Positions 10,408 to 22,530 of a DNA stretch of 64,000 bases are shown one piece after another (position 1 is the first letter of the stretch; each line of letters opens with the position of its first letter). This stretch comes from Schistocerca nitens. Lineage: Eukaryota > Arthropoda > Insecta > Orthoptera > Acrididae. Location: NCBI RefSeq assembly GCF_023898315.1, contig NC_064617.1:617511000-617574999 (forward strand), read 5' to 3'. The notes under the pieces were generated by a model that was not told the DNA's origin, did no database searches, and saw nothing but the letters and a program-made list of their open reading frames with translations. The position numbers were made by a program, and so were the translations under genes.

Positions 10408-13400
10408 TGTGCTTTTTTAACTTGAGATTTTAATGCAACATTTTGGTTTATTTGAAAATACATTCTGAAATTAAAGTGCTTTCTGAGAGATACCAGATGA
10501 CACAGAGGTTAGTTTATGTGACAGCTACACGATTTTATCACGACGCTACTAATGAGTGACAATTTACAATGTTGCTTTTGCGGTGTATCTGTTTTATATC
10601 TGCACAGTTTTTCTGAATTCTTCTGGAAAGAAAAACATGTTTTAGTGGTAACTCTTGTGGTATAGCAACAATGAGACAGCCTTTTTCGTGGCACAGCGAT
10701 ACGTTACAGTACAGAACTTTCTTCATCACGCCAATAAGCGTAATAACTACGATATCTATACACAAAGCATTTCACTTTTGTTTATCATGAGGTAAGTACA
10801 TTGACTTCTGCAGAACTTAGCTTTCGGAGGACGATAACTACGACACTTCCACAGAATTATCTTACAGCAAGACGCACATTTAGCGCTACAGGACACGCAT
10901 TTGAGAGATTAATTTTGTACTTATGCCATTTATTTTTCAAGATTTTTGAATTACAAAGAAAGTTTTCCATGATACATTTCATTCCATTGCTGTAATCTGT
11001 AACACCTGAGGGTATAATTACATTAATCCTCAGGGGGGTACACGCTTACTTTGTGTAGCATGTGTTTGGCGAGCACAAGGAGCCCTAGCTAATATGGTAT
11101 TTGCTTATACAACTTTACACATCGGTACCTTATTTCTCTAACACAGAATTACACAGCTATCTGATTATTTACCTGAGAGAGACAAACATTTATTTTACTA
11201 CATCAGTGACAGACGTTTACGTAATTACACCGTTGGATAACTTCACACTTACGAAATTGTATGTTGTTTTTACTTTGTGAACTGTTCATATTTTTTTCAG
11301 AACCATTGTGATACTATGAGAGCTTTGAATGATGTATTTGGTATGGGATCATGATTTTTAAAGTACGTTTGAGGTAGATAACACTTTTGAAATGAGCAGA
11401 GAATTTTTTTTAGGTTTTGAAATTATTGGAGGAAGCTACGACGATTTTGAGAGTTGACTGAGGTGTTATGATGTTATTTTTACGACGACGATGTGTATTA
11501 TGCTGTTGAGGTATGTTTATGATCAATAAGCTGATGCTATATAAGGAATGTGATTACGTGTTTATATGTATATGAATAATGGATAGAAGTTAGGGACACT
11601 GACTTGTAAAAAAGGATGTTGGAAACCAAGAATCGTACTTTAAGAGTTATGAAATGTGTGTAAATGTGTGACTGTATCACAATGCTGACGAATATTTTTT
11701 TTGGACACTTATATTTATAGGATTTTGTTTCTACAGATTTGCAACGCTAATTCTTGACCTGTGAAATATTTTTATATAAGACTGCCACTGTAGCGGAAAC
11801 TGCTGTCGTAAATATTTCCGTAAGAAAGTTAAGTGACCACCTGCACGTAATACGTCGTGGGCACCCAGATGGGCGACAGACGCCCGAGAAAAAAGCCATT
11901 AGCGTGTGCCTTCCAGCGGCACAGGTAGAAAAAAAAAGGGAGGCCATTATCCTCGCTATTGACGTTCCTTTGTAGAAAACATTGTAAATACGACACGCTA
12001 ATAATAACTTGGAAACATTCTTACATCTGCACACCTGATTAGGACAAGTGTATATCTACGAGAGTTGAGAGAATGTCTACTAACTTATGAAATGTCACAT
12101 GACTATTGAATGATATTTTTATGCTTTGGTTTGCGTAATTTCTTATTTCATTTGATATCTGGTTTCCAGCTGTCTTGCAGCATTGGTTTCATAAAATAAA
12201 ATTAAATGCATTTGCTAATGTGAACACTTTCTGTCAACAGATCTATTAAATAATTACTTTATGATCCACATTCTTCGAAAAAGGAGCTCTTGGAATGGAA
12301 AGAACAATAAGAAGGGACTAGTAACAGGAACTGCATACATAATTTTCTTTTCAACTACTTGGTAATTTTTTTGGTAGAGTAAGTTATCGTGATGCATCAC
12401 TCTAGTGTTAAGATGTGACATAGGTATTAGACATGGCCATTTTTAGTGTAATACTTTTTCTGCTTGAACTTTGTCATATTTAGGTATAAGTAATGCTGTT
12501 TGCCAGGCATAATGCTACTGAATTTTAATTTGTGTTACTCTGCTAAGCCAGATTTATTTTTCTTGTTTGCTGCGCATTGCCTCATATTAGTTGTAATGTT
12601 GAATTGCTTGGTAATTTAGATTTACTGTAGCTTGCTTTGCCAGCTTGAAAATTTTTGTCATTGATGTTTGTGTTACTTGATTTGTTCTGCTGCATTGCCT
12701 CGTCCCTTAGTTTAGCATCTGAGCTCAGTAGATTTAAGTTAGCTTAAGAGGGGGTAGACTATAAGAACCTAACTATGGAGAATATGGAAAGAATGCATTC
12801 AAAGTTATATGAAAAAGATTTGGGCCAAATGAGTATTGTACAATGAGCCATATTTATTTTGAAAGAAATACGGTTAGAATACAGAAAAGAGGTACAGATA
12901 GAACTTTTTGGGAATAATGATGAATGAAGGGAGATCTCCAAGAACAAAAAAGGTTTTGTTCGCAAAATACTGCAGTACCAAATGTTATATTGAAAACAAA
13001 CCCTGTCCTTTCCTTGTGTTATTCCGCTATATGTTTGTGTACCCTAGGGCATTTATGTTTTTTTTCCTGTCTTTATATGTTTGTCTGATAAGACTTATGT
13101 TGTAGAATTTTTCTAATACTAAGCTACATTCACTATGATGAGGAATACTGTTATCCTCAAATATAATTGGCATTAATAATATGTTATTTACCTTGTAAAT
13201 ATGCTTAGACATTATTTATTCTGTTTTGTTTTTATGCTCATGTGTGAAGTTGATGTTTCAAAAGTTATTCTGATCTTTTATGTATGAACTTATGTCATAA
13301 TTCCTGGAACACTGTTGTATATGTTATTTTGATTCTTTTGTAAAGCTTGTACTACAAATGTTATCTGTATTGTTATGTTCTTTAATGATGTATTTTGTAC

Positions 13401-13710
13401 CTTTGTAATTGTATTCTTATGTTATAAAATTGTAATTGACACCAGTTCTTCAAATTAAGTACCATTTCACTGCACACGTTTCTGTTGGTCATAGTATATG
13501 GACAATATGTGAGAAGTAGGGACTGATAGTGTTTGCACGTGTGTTAATAATTCAGCAAGGGACTGGATGACAGCATTGCTGGTTCTAAGGACAATTCCAA
13601 AAACTTTGTGAGTGCACAAGTGGTGGTTATGGACTTGCTATATTATCCGCAAGACTCTTCAATGGTGATTGTGCACCTGCACAGTCACAACGGATGGCTG
13701 CTGGCCATCT
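10408..13710 (+). other. Noncoding 3' region of the LTR element
   Basis: About 3.3 kb between the integrase stop and a short tandem repeat. It has only short, unconvincing frames on both strands and nothing I recognise as env or a captured gene. Composition is AT-rich with T-rich tracts. The leader-like segment at 11826-11945, with two perfect hairpins, is its most structured part. Confidence 0.6.
11826..11945 (+). promoter_or_regulatory. Duplicate leader-like segment with two hairpins
   Basis: Resembles the element's own leader at 9433-9540: both share AAGTGACC, an ACGTAATNCGT block, GAGAAAAAGCCATTAG and GGTAGAAAAAAAA in order. Two inverted repeats lie inside: GGGCG (11871-11875) with CGCCC (11881-11885) around a 5-base loop, and TGTGCC (11905-11910) with GGCACA (11918-11923) around a 7-base loop. 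An RNA packaging or export role is possible but is inference. Confidence 0.5.
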
Positions 13711-13930
13711 CTACAAGGACTACAGTGGGTCTGCATCTTTGATGATCCATCAATACCATTATTTCTACAAGGACTGCAGTGGGTCTGCACCTCTGGTGGC
13801 CCACCAATACCGTAATCTCTACCAGGACTACAGTGGGTCTGCTCTGTGATGACCTACCCCCCAATACTCTTCAAAACTTCGACTGACTCCGCTGTGAGTT
13901 TGCTCTGTTGTGGCCCATTACCTGTCAGCA
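13711..13930 (+). repeat. 54-bp tandem repeat, 3-4 units
   Basis: Units start at 13711, 13765 and 13819, each opening CTACAAGGACTRCAGTGGGT or a close variant. A fourth diverged unit follows from about 13873. The period is a multiple of three, and units 1-3 read LQGLQWVC in one frame, but unit 2 has a stop. It lies inside the LTR element just before its 3' LTR. Confidence 0.8.
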
Positions 13931-14243
13931 TGTCAAGAGTCAGCACTGTCTTTCCGTTGGAAGGACAACACTACTTCTTCAAGACTGCATGGAAATCCAC
14001 TACTTCCGTGTGCATTTTCTTTTACTGCTCAGACTTTGAGAAAAACACTGCAATGTGATGAATGATCAGGACTGTCTTTATGAACTGTGAGAAAATTTTA
14101 GCTTTTGACCAACATTGTATCAATAAGTGTGTGCATTTGATTTCTTTGTTATTGTAATTACGATTATGAAAAATTTTAACAAATATGTATTGGCCACTGC
14201 CAAAAAAAATTTGTAAAATTTTTTGTGGGTAGCATGGGGGCTA

Positions 14244-14791
14244 TGTAAGTGGGCTGTTTAGGTTTTTTTATTGGTAACACCACCTCTGTATGAAAATCAC
14301 TGGCTATGCTGTGTGCAGTCTGTGGTTGCTTTGCATTGTTGTAATACTCGCCATTGTAGTGTTAGGCAGCTGGCTGTGAACAGCGTAGCGTTGCGCAGTT
14401 GGAGGTGAGCCGCCAGCAGTGGTGGATGTGGGGAGAGAGATGGCGGAGTTTTGTAATTTGTCATGAACTGCTATATATATGATGATATCAAGGTAAATAC
14501 ATTCTTTGTTCTCTATTAATATCTTTCATTTGCTAACTATCCCTATCAGTAGTTAGTGCCTTCCATAGTTTGAATCTTTTATTTAGCTGGCAGTAGTGGC
14601 GCTCGCTGTATTGCAGTAGCTTGAGCAGCGAAGATTTTTGTGAGGTAAGTGATTTGTGAAAGGTATAGTTTAATGTTAGTCAGGGCCATTCTTTTGTAGG
14701 GATTTTGTGAAAGTCAGATTGCGTTACGCTAAAAAATATTGTGTGTCAGGTTAAGGACAGTCGTGTACAATTGTTCAAAGGGGACGTTTCA
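14244..14791 (+). repeat. 3' LTR
   Basis: 548 bp and the same length as the 5' LTR, with about four substitutions. The short G-rich segment AGCATGGGGGC just upstream (14231-14241) is the likely polypurine tract. The 4-bp duplication AGCT follows at 14792-14795. Confidence 0.95.
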
Positions 14792-15904
14792 AGCTCATGG
14801 AACGTAGCAAACTGCTCAAAAAAGCTGTGTATATGCGAATTTGTGTGGGCTTAAATTCAAAGGAAGCGGCATCGAAGCTTTTTTTTTTTTTAGACATCAG
14901 TCTTGCAATTGCAATCTATTTTCACAGTTATTTGTTGGATTTATTTCAGTCCATGAACCATGTATTTCAATCCAAGACACATGGACCTAACTGTCGGTGG
15001 GGTGGCTTACGTGCCTAAGCGATTCAGACAGCAGCACCGTAACTGCAATCACAACGGAGAGGACTCTGTTGAGAGATCAGAAAAACGCGTGGTTCCTGAA
15101 AGACAGAGTGTGGTTCCTAAAGAGGGGCAGCAGCCTTTTCAGTAGTTACAGGTGTTACAGTCTGGATGATTGAACTGATCTGGCCTTCTAACATCAACCA
15201 AAACGATCTAGCTGTGCTGGTACTGCGAACTGCTGAGCGCAGGAGGAAACTACAGCCGCAATTTTTCCCGAGGGCACGCAGCTGTACTCCATGGTTAAAT
15301 GATGATGGCGTCCTCTTTGATAACATATTTCAGAAGTAAAACAGTCGTCCTTCGAATCTCCGGGCGAGGACTACTCAGGAGGATGTCGTCATGAGGAGAA
15401 ACAAAAGTGGCATTCTACGGATCGGAGAGTGAAATGTTGCATTATTTAATCGGGCAGGTAGGTTAGGAAATTTGAAAACGGAAATGGATATTTTGAAGTT
15501 CGAAATTGTGGGAATTAGTGAAGTTCGGTCGCAAGGGCAACATGATTTCTGGTGGCTTGAATACAGGTTTTTAAATGCGAAATCAAATAGGGGTAACGCA
15601 GGAGTGGGTTTAGTAACGAATAAGAAAATAGAAATGTAGGTGAGATATTGTTAACAGCATAGTGAACGCATTTACGTAGCCAAGACAGATGATTAAATGA
15701 TTGAAGAAATGTATGATGAGATAAAAAGAAATTATTCAGGTAGCTAAGGGAATCGATAAGTTAATTGTGGTTGGCTACTGGAATTCAATAGCAGGAAAAA
15801 AAGAGGAAGAATAGTAGATCAATACGGCCTAGAGGAAAGGATTGAAAGAGGAAGCCGCCTGGTAGACTTTTGCCCAGAGCATAATTTAATCGTCGCTAAC
15901 ACTT

Positions 15905-16161
15905 TGTAAGTCGGCTGTTTAGGTTATATTGGTAACGCCACCGCCACGTAGCGCTCTGTATGAAAATCACTGGCTGTGCTGTGTGCAGTCTGTGGCTGGG
16001 TGGCGTTGTTGGAATTTGCTATGGTAGTGTTGGGAAGTTGGCTGTTAAAAGCGCGTAGCGTTGCGCAGTTGGAGGTGAGCCTCCAGCAGTGGTGGATGTG
16101 GGGAGTGAGATGGCGGAGTTTTGGACAGAGATAGTAAATTTGTAAGACTGGATGCCATGAA

Positions 16162-16213
<52 letters not shown>

Positions 16214-16623
16214 ACGACTTTTGAACACTATTAAGGTTAATACATTGTTTGTTCTCTATCAAAATCTTTCATTTGCTAACTATGCCTATCAGTAGTTAGT
16301 GCCTTCAGTGGTTAGAATCTTTTATTTAGCTGGCAGTAGTGGCGCTCGCTGTATTGCAGTAGTTCGAGTAACGAAGATTTTTGTGAGGTAAGTGATTTGT
16401 GAAAGGTATAGTTTAATGTTAGTCAGGGCCATTCTTTTGTAGGGATTATTAAAAGTCAGATTACGTTGCGCTAAAAATATTGTGTGTCAGTTTAGTGTTG
16501 ATCAGAATAGGTAAAGAGCGAAATGTCTGAGTACGTTCAGTTCTGCTCAGCTGTTTGAAAATCAAATAACGTACGGGGTTTACCAGTACAGTAATTCACT
16601 AATTTTTCTAAGGGGACGTTTCA
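15905..16623 (+). mobile_element. Solo LTR (719 bp)
   Basis: Starts TGTAAGTCGGCTG and ends GGGGACGTTTCA, like the LTRs at 8875 and 14244. Flanked by the 4-bp duplication ACTT (15901-15904 and 16624-16627). It sits inside the RTE-A endonuclease region. It carries an internal TA microsatellite (16163-16210) and a longer 3' portion than the 548-bp version. Solo LTRs arise by recombination between the two LTRs of a full element. Confidence 0.93.
16163..16210. repeat. (TA)n microsatellite
   Basis: About 24 TA units inside the solo LTR. The solo LTR at 40973 has a longer TA tract at the same relative place, so the tract belongs to that LTR subfamily. Confidence 0.95.
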
Positions 16624-18754
16624 ACTTGTTTGAAGAATTATGAAAGAAGATTGTATATGGGGAAGAGGTCTGGAGACACCAGAAGGTCTCAGACTGGCTA
16701 TATAATGGCAAGACAGAGATTCCAGGGCCACATTATAAATTGAAACACATTTGCAGGCTCATACGTGGACTCTGACCACAATTTGTTATGAACCGTAGAT
16801 TAAAACTGAATAATTTGGAGAAAAGTAGGAAATGAAGGATATGGAACCTGGATAAGTTGAAAGAACCAGATGTTGTTGAATGTTTGAGTGAGAGCATTAG
16901 GCAACGATTGACTAACACAGGGAAAAGTATATACTAGAAAACGAGCGGATGGCTTTCAGAGATGAAACAATGAAGGCAGCCGAGGATCAACTAGGTAAAA
17001 AGAAAATGCCTAAAAGAAAACTTTGGATTACACATGAGATACCGAATTTAATTGACGAAAGGGGAGAATGTAAAAATGCCGGAAATGAAGAAGACGAAAG
17101 GGAATATGAACATGAAAAAATTGGATAGATAGGATGAGCAAAATGCCTAAGCAAGACTGGCTGGAAGCCAACTGTAAGGATTTATAAGCATATATCACTA
17201 GGAGAAAGATAGACTAGGGAAAATTAAAGAGGCCTTCGAGAAAAGAAAAGCTGCGGTATGGATATTAAGAGCTCAGATGGAAAAAAACCAGTCCTCAGCA
17301 AAGAAGGGCAAGCAGAAGGAATATCGGTAGAAGGAGAATGTAGAGGGTTTATACAAGGGAGATGAAGCTGAAGCAATATTATAGAAATGGAAGTGGACAT
17401 AGATGAAGATAAGATGGGAGATGTGATACTGCGAGAAGAATTTGAGAGAGCAGTTAAAGATGTAAGTCGAAACAAGGCCCCAGGAGTAGACGACATTCTG
17501 TCAGAACTACTGATAGGCTTTAGAAAGCCAGCTATGAGACAACTATTCCATCTAGTGCGCAACATGTGTCAGGTGGGCGAAATAGTCTCAGATCTCAAAC
17601 CACAAGAAGAATATAATAATTGCAATTCTGAAGAAAGCAGGTGCTGACACGTATGAATACTACCGAACTATTATTTAATTAGTCATGGTTGCAAAATACT
17701 AATGCAAATTCTTTACAAACGAATGGAAAGTCTAGTAGAAACTGAACTCGGGGAAGATTAGTTTGGATTCCGGGGAAAGGTGGGAACACGCGAGACAATA
17801 CTAATCCTACGACTTATCTTAGACGATAGGTTAAGTGAAGGGAAACCTACGTTTATAGCATTTTTAGACTAGGAGAAAACTTTCGAGAATGTTGATTGGA
17901 ATACCCTATTTGAAATTCTGAAGGTTACGGGGTAAAATACACTGAGCCTGAGGCTATTTACAACTTGCGTACAAACGAGACGGCAGTTATGAGCCGAGAG
18001 GCGTGCAAGGGAAATAGTAGTTGAGAAGGGAGTGTGACAGGGTTGTAGCCTATCCTGGATGTTATTCAATCTGTGCACTGAGCAAGCATTAAAGGAAACT
18101 AAAGAAAAATTTGGAATAGAATTGTGGCTCAGGTGTAAGAAATAAAAACTTGGAGGTTTGCCGATGGCAGTGTAATTCAGCAAAGGACTTGGAAGAGTAA
18201 TTGAACGGTATGGAAACTGTCTTGAGAGAAGAACATCAGATAAATATCAACAAAATCAAAACAAGAATAATGAATGTAGTCAAATTAAATAAGTTGATGC
18301 TAATGGAATTAAATTAGGAAATGAGAAATTTAAAGCAGTAGAACTGTTTTGCTATTTGAGCAGCAAAATAACTGGTGATGGCCGGGGTAGAGAGGATATA
18401 AAACGTAGACTGGCGATGGCAAGAAAAGCCTTTCCGAAGAAGAAAAATTTGTTAACATCAAATATAGGTTTAAGTGCTAGGAAGTCTTTTCTAAAACTAT
18501 TTGTCTGGAGTGTAGCCATGTATGGAAGTGAAACATGGACAATAAACAGTTTAGACAAAAAGTTACAAAATAATATCGAAGATTAGGTGGGTAGAGACAA
18601 GAAATTTGTGGCACAACTTGATCAAAAGAAGGAATCGATTGATAGGACACATTCTGAGACATGAAGGGATCACCAATTTAGTATTGGAGAAGTGTGGGGT
18701 GTAAAAGTTGTAGAGGGAGACCGATAGATGAATACATCGCGTAGAATCAGACCT

Positions 18755-19930
18755 CTACAGCTCCCACTAGCAACGCGGAAGTTATTCCCTGATGGCTTAA
18801 CATATATGCTATCATCCTGTCCCTTCTTCTTGTCAGTGTTTTACATACACATCGTTTCTTACCGATTCTGCGGAGACGCTCCTCATACCTTACCTTACCA
18901 GTCCACCTAATTTACAACAATCTTTTACAGCACCATATCTCAGATTTGTCTATTCTCTTCTGTTCCAGTTTTCCCACAGTCCATGTTTCACTACTTCACA
19001 ATGCTTTGCTCTAAACTACATTCTCATAAATTTCTTCCTCAAACTGAGGCCTATTTTTGATACCGATAGTCTTCTCTTGGGCAGGAATGTCCTTTCTGCC
19101 TCTGCTAGTCTGCTTTTTGTGTCATCCTTGTTCAATCCGTGATGGGTTATTTTGCTCCCAAGGTAGCAAAATTTATTAACTACTCGTATTTCGTGATCAT
19201 CAATTTTGAAGTTACGTTTATCATTGTTCTCACTTCGGCTACTTGTCATTACTTTGTTTTTTTTTTTTTTTTTTTTTTTAAGGTTTTCTCTCAAAGCATA
19301 CTCTGTACTCATTAGTCAGCACTTACACTAAACAGTTCCTGTAAGTCTTCTTCAGTTTCACTGAGGAAAGAAATGTCATCAGCGAATCTTATCATTGATA
19401 TAATTTCACATTGAACTTTAATTACCCACTTGAACCTTCCTTTTATTTCCATCACAGCTCCTTCAATATATAGACTCAACAATAGGGGCGACAGATTTTC
19501 GTCATTGCTTCTACAATGTATAGCCTCAACAATAGGGGTGAAAGACTACATACCGGTCTTACATACTTTTAATTCGAGCACTTTTTTCTTGGTCTTCCAG
19601 TCTTATTGTTCCCTCTCAGTTCTTGTACATATTGTATATTAACCGTCTTATCCTATAGCTTACCCTTGTTTTTCTCATAATTTCGATCATCTTGCAATAT
19701 TTGACATTGTCGCACGCTTTTTCCAGGTCTACTAATCCTATGAACGTGTCTTGATTTTTCTTTAGTCATACTTCCATTACGTAATTCGACGTCAGGACTG
19801 CCTCTCTGGGGCCTTTACCTTTCCTAAAGTCAAACTGGTCGACATCTAACAAATCCACAGTTTTCTTTTTCGTTCTTCTGGATCTTATTCTTGTCAGCAA
19901 TTTGGATGCATGAGCTGTTAAGCTGATTGT
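18755..19930 (-). mobile_element. RTE-B LINE fragment
   Basis: Minus-strand 3' half of a second RTE-type LINE. Reading minus from 19930: LTAHASKLLTRI, DVDQFDFRKGKGPREA (near 19820), a finger/palm region, then FCYLGSKITHHG (near 19150) and the C-terminal block near 18850. It abuts RTE-A copy 2 tail to tail. Both are broken in the corresponding GTAGAGGG-containing 3' region. A T-run at 19257-19279 interrupts the frame. Related text is at 20.6-22.4 and 50-53.8 kb. Confidence 0.82.
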
Positions 19931-20585
19931 GCGAACCTGATCAGATGTTACATGAATTGTATCAACGAGCCAATCGTGACTCTCCAAAGATCCTGGCTGT
20001 ACCGAACGCGTTGATTTGTCGAAACTTAAGGTGTTTGTACCTTTTCTTGCAACACACTTGGAACCCATTGCAAGCTTTACGAACGGACTACACCTCTGCC
20101 AACAGACACACACAACAACTGACGCTACGGACCAAACAACGATGCGACATACACGAGGACACAAACAACACTGAGGAGAAGCTGCGGTGAGGTGCTAAAC
20201 TAACAACCTTCCCCTCGGCACTCCAGGCAGTACTACCCCTAGAACTTAAAAAGAATACATAATTTTAGTGAAATAAACACAAAATTATAACCAAAGTAAA
20301 TGCACTCTGTTCGAAAGTGCATATATATAAAATAAATGTCTACTGCAAGGCAGAATTCAATGTGCTGTAGCTACACTGCGCGAAGTGTAGCACAGTTCCT
20401 CCTTGTTACGCTGTCTACAAGCAGTTCGAACCTGACACACTCTTTGACAGAGATTCTCCTAAGGCCATCCAGTAATAATGAGGATTCCTCGGCCGACACA
20501 GTGAAATTTTTAACTGGTCCTGCGTATGATACTGCGATATGAATAGCTTCGTAGGCAGTTCAGTTGAAGACTGATGGGTAGCTCT
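19931..20585. other. Unassigned spacer between RTE-B fragments
   Basis: The 19927-20190 part is open on plus for 87 codons, including LQHTWNPLQALRTDYTSANR. I cannot name it; it could be a gag-like or other element fragment. Nothing is recognised in the rest. Confidence 0.3.
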
Positions 20586-22430
20586 AAACTGGCAGTCACC
20601 GAGATTGAAAAATGGAAACCTAGGTACAAGGAAGGCAACAGCGAAGAAACCATAGGTAACTGAAGAAATACTTCAGTTTATCGAAGTACAAAAATTTGCA
20701 GGGAAATTCAGGAATACAGAAATACAAGTCTCTTAGGAATGAGATGAATAGGAAGTGCATGGTAGCTAAGGTGAAATGACTGCAGGGAAAATCTCAGGAA
20801 ATCGAAGAAGAAATCATTATCGGAGAGATTGACTTCCGTGAAAGTAAAAGTAAGAATGCAATGGGATTTCCACTGTTAAACGCAGAGAAGAAAGCGTGTA
20901 GGTGGAAAGAGTACATTGCAGGCCTCTCTGAGTGAGAGGACTTGTCTGTGACATGATAGAAGAAGCGGAAGTCCAAAGGGAAGAGATAGGGGATCCGATA
21001 TTAGAGTTAGAATTTAAGACAGCTTTGGAAGACTTAAGATCAAATAAGGCATAAGCGATAGATAACATTCCATCAGAATTTCTAAAATCTTAGGAGAAAG
21101 TGGCAAAAGAGCGACTGTCCACGGTGGTATGTAGAATGTATGAGCCTGGCGATATACCATTAGACTTTCGGAATAACATCATTCACACAGTTCTGAAGAT
21201 TTCAAGAGAAGACAAGTGCGAGAATTTTATCGCATGATCAGCTTAACAGCTCATGCATCCAAGTTTCTGACAAGATTAATATACATAAGAATGGGAAAGA
21301 AAATTGAAGCTCTGTAAGAATTTCTAACGTTGCGATTGACAATGAAAGCAATAGTGAAGAGAAAACAAAGCACTTTCATAGAAACTGCCGACCTGGAAAA
21401 AGCATTTGACAATGTCAAATAGTGCAAGATGTTCGAAATTACGAGAAAAACAGGGGAAAGCTATGAGAAATCACGAGAAATATACAATATGTAGAAGAAC
21501 CAAGAGGAAACAAAGGAAGATCATGAATGAAGTGCTTGGATTAAACAGGGGATATGACAGGGATCTAATCTTTCGATCCTGATGACCAATCTCACATTGT
21601 AGAAGCAATGGTGGAAATAAAAGAAAGATTCAAGAGTGGGATTAAAATTCAAGGCGAAAGCATTTCAACGATAAGATTCGCTGATGACATTGCTATCCTG
21701 AGTGAATGTGAAGAAGAATTACAGATCTGGAATGCGCAGTCTCGTGAGTACAGGACAAGTTGTGAGAGTAAAGAGAAGAAAGACGAAAGGAATGACAAGC
21801 AGCCGACTAGAGAACAACGAGATGTTCAGCATCAAAATTGGCCATCACGAAATACACGAAGTTAAGGAATTCTTCTTTCTTGGCAGCAAAATAACCCATG
21901 ATGGACGGAGCGAAGAGAACATAAAAAGCTGACTAGCACAGACGGAAAGGGCATTCCTGGCCAAGAGAAGTCTGGTAGTATCGAATATACGCCTTAATTT
22001 GAGGAAGAAATTACTCAGAATGTACGTGTGGAGCACAGAATTGTATGACAGTGAAACGAACTGTGGGAAACAGGAGTAGAAGAGAGTTGGAGCGTTTGAA
22101 ATGTGGTGTTACCGAAGGATGTTGAAAATTAAGTGTACTGATAAGATAAGGAATGAAGGGGTTCTTCGCAAAATCGAGGAGGGAAGGTATGTATGGAAAA
22201 CACTGTCAAGAAGAAGGGAGAGGATGGTAGGGCATATGTTAAGCCATCAGGGAATAACTTCCGTGGTACTAGAGGGAGCTGTAGAGGGTAAATGCTGTAG
22301 AAGAAGACAGAAATTGGAATGCATCCAACAAATATTTGAGAGCGTGGTTGCATGTGCTTCTCTGAGATGAATGGATGGCGCAGGAGAGGAATTCGTGGTG
22401 AGAAGACTGATGACTCAAATACAGTATGAT
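20586..22430 (+). mobile_element. RTE-B LINE, 5'-truncated
   Basis: Plus-strand copy of the same LINE family as 18755-19930. It contains the endonuclease-RT linker (EEIL-like near 20650), MGDPILELEF-like text near 21000, DLEKAFDNVK (near 21400), IRFADDIAILSECEEELQ (21670-21725), FFLGSKITHDGRS (near 21880) and the C-terminal block MWCYRRMLKIKCTDKIRNE (from 22101) to GRKKTDDS-like text near 22410. Stops and frameshifts are frequent. The 5' third is missing. Confidence 0.85.
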
Positions 22431-22530
22431 TCATCGGGGTCACTCTTGCGTTTTATGGAATCAAAAATCAGCCTCCATATGTCACTTTGAGCAATATCTT
22501 GCGTGTATGGGACACAAACTGTGTTAATTC

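Larger units (their letters stand above)
8875..14791 (+). mobile_element. LTR retrotransposon, integrase-only derivative
   Basis: A 5.9-kb LTR element with two 548-bp LTRs (8875-9422 and 14244-14791) that differ at only about four positions. It is flanked by the 4-bp duplication AGCT (8871-8874 and 14792-14795). The LTRs start TGTAAG and end TTCA. The TG...CA ends, the 4-bp duplication and the integrase type suggest a Ty3/Gypsy-type element. Gag, protease, reverse transcriptase and RNase H are absent. The only ORF is integrase, starting about 140 bp after the 5' LTR. A long noncoding region (10408-14243) follows. The near-identical LTRs imply recent insertion by machinery supplied elsewhere. 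Confidence 0.93.
14950..18755 (+). mobile_element. RTE-A LINE copy 2, decayed, split by a solo LTR
   Basis: A second RTE-A copy on the plus strand. Leader text (GGGGTGGCTTACGTGCCTAAG, CACAACGGAG, TTTTTCCCGAGGGCA) matches the leader of copy 1. The endonuclease region runs from about 15300 to 15904. It is interrupted by a solo LTR (15905-16623) and resumes at 16628 with text equivalent to the copy-1 sequence around 2930. The RT blocks RNKAPGVDDI (near 17480), FAIRGKVGTRE-like and TFENVDWN (near 17890) follow, then the C-terminal block IDRTHSET near 18650. Many stops. It is truncated at about 18755, where RTE-B sequence begins in the opposite orientation. Confidence 0.88.
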
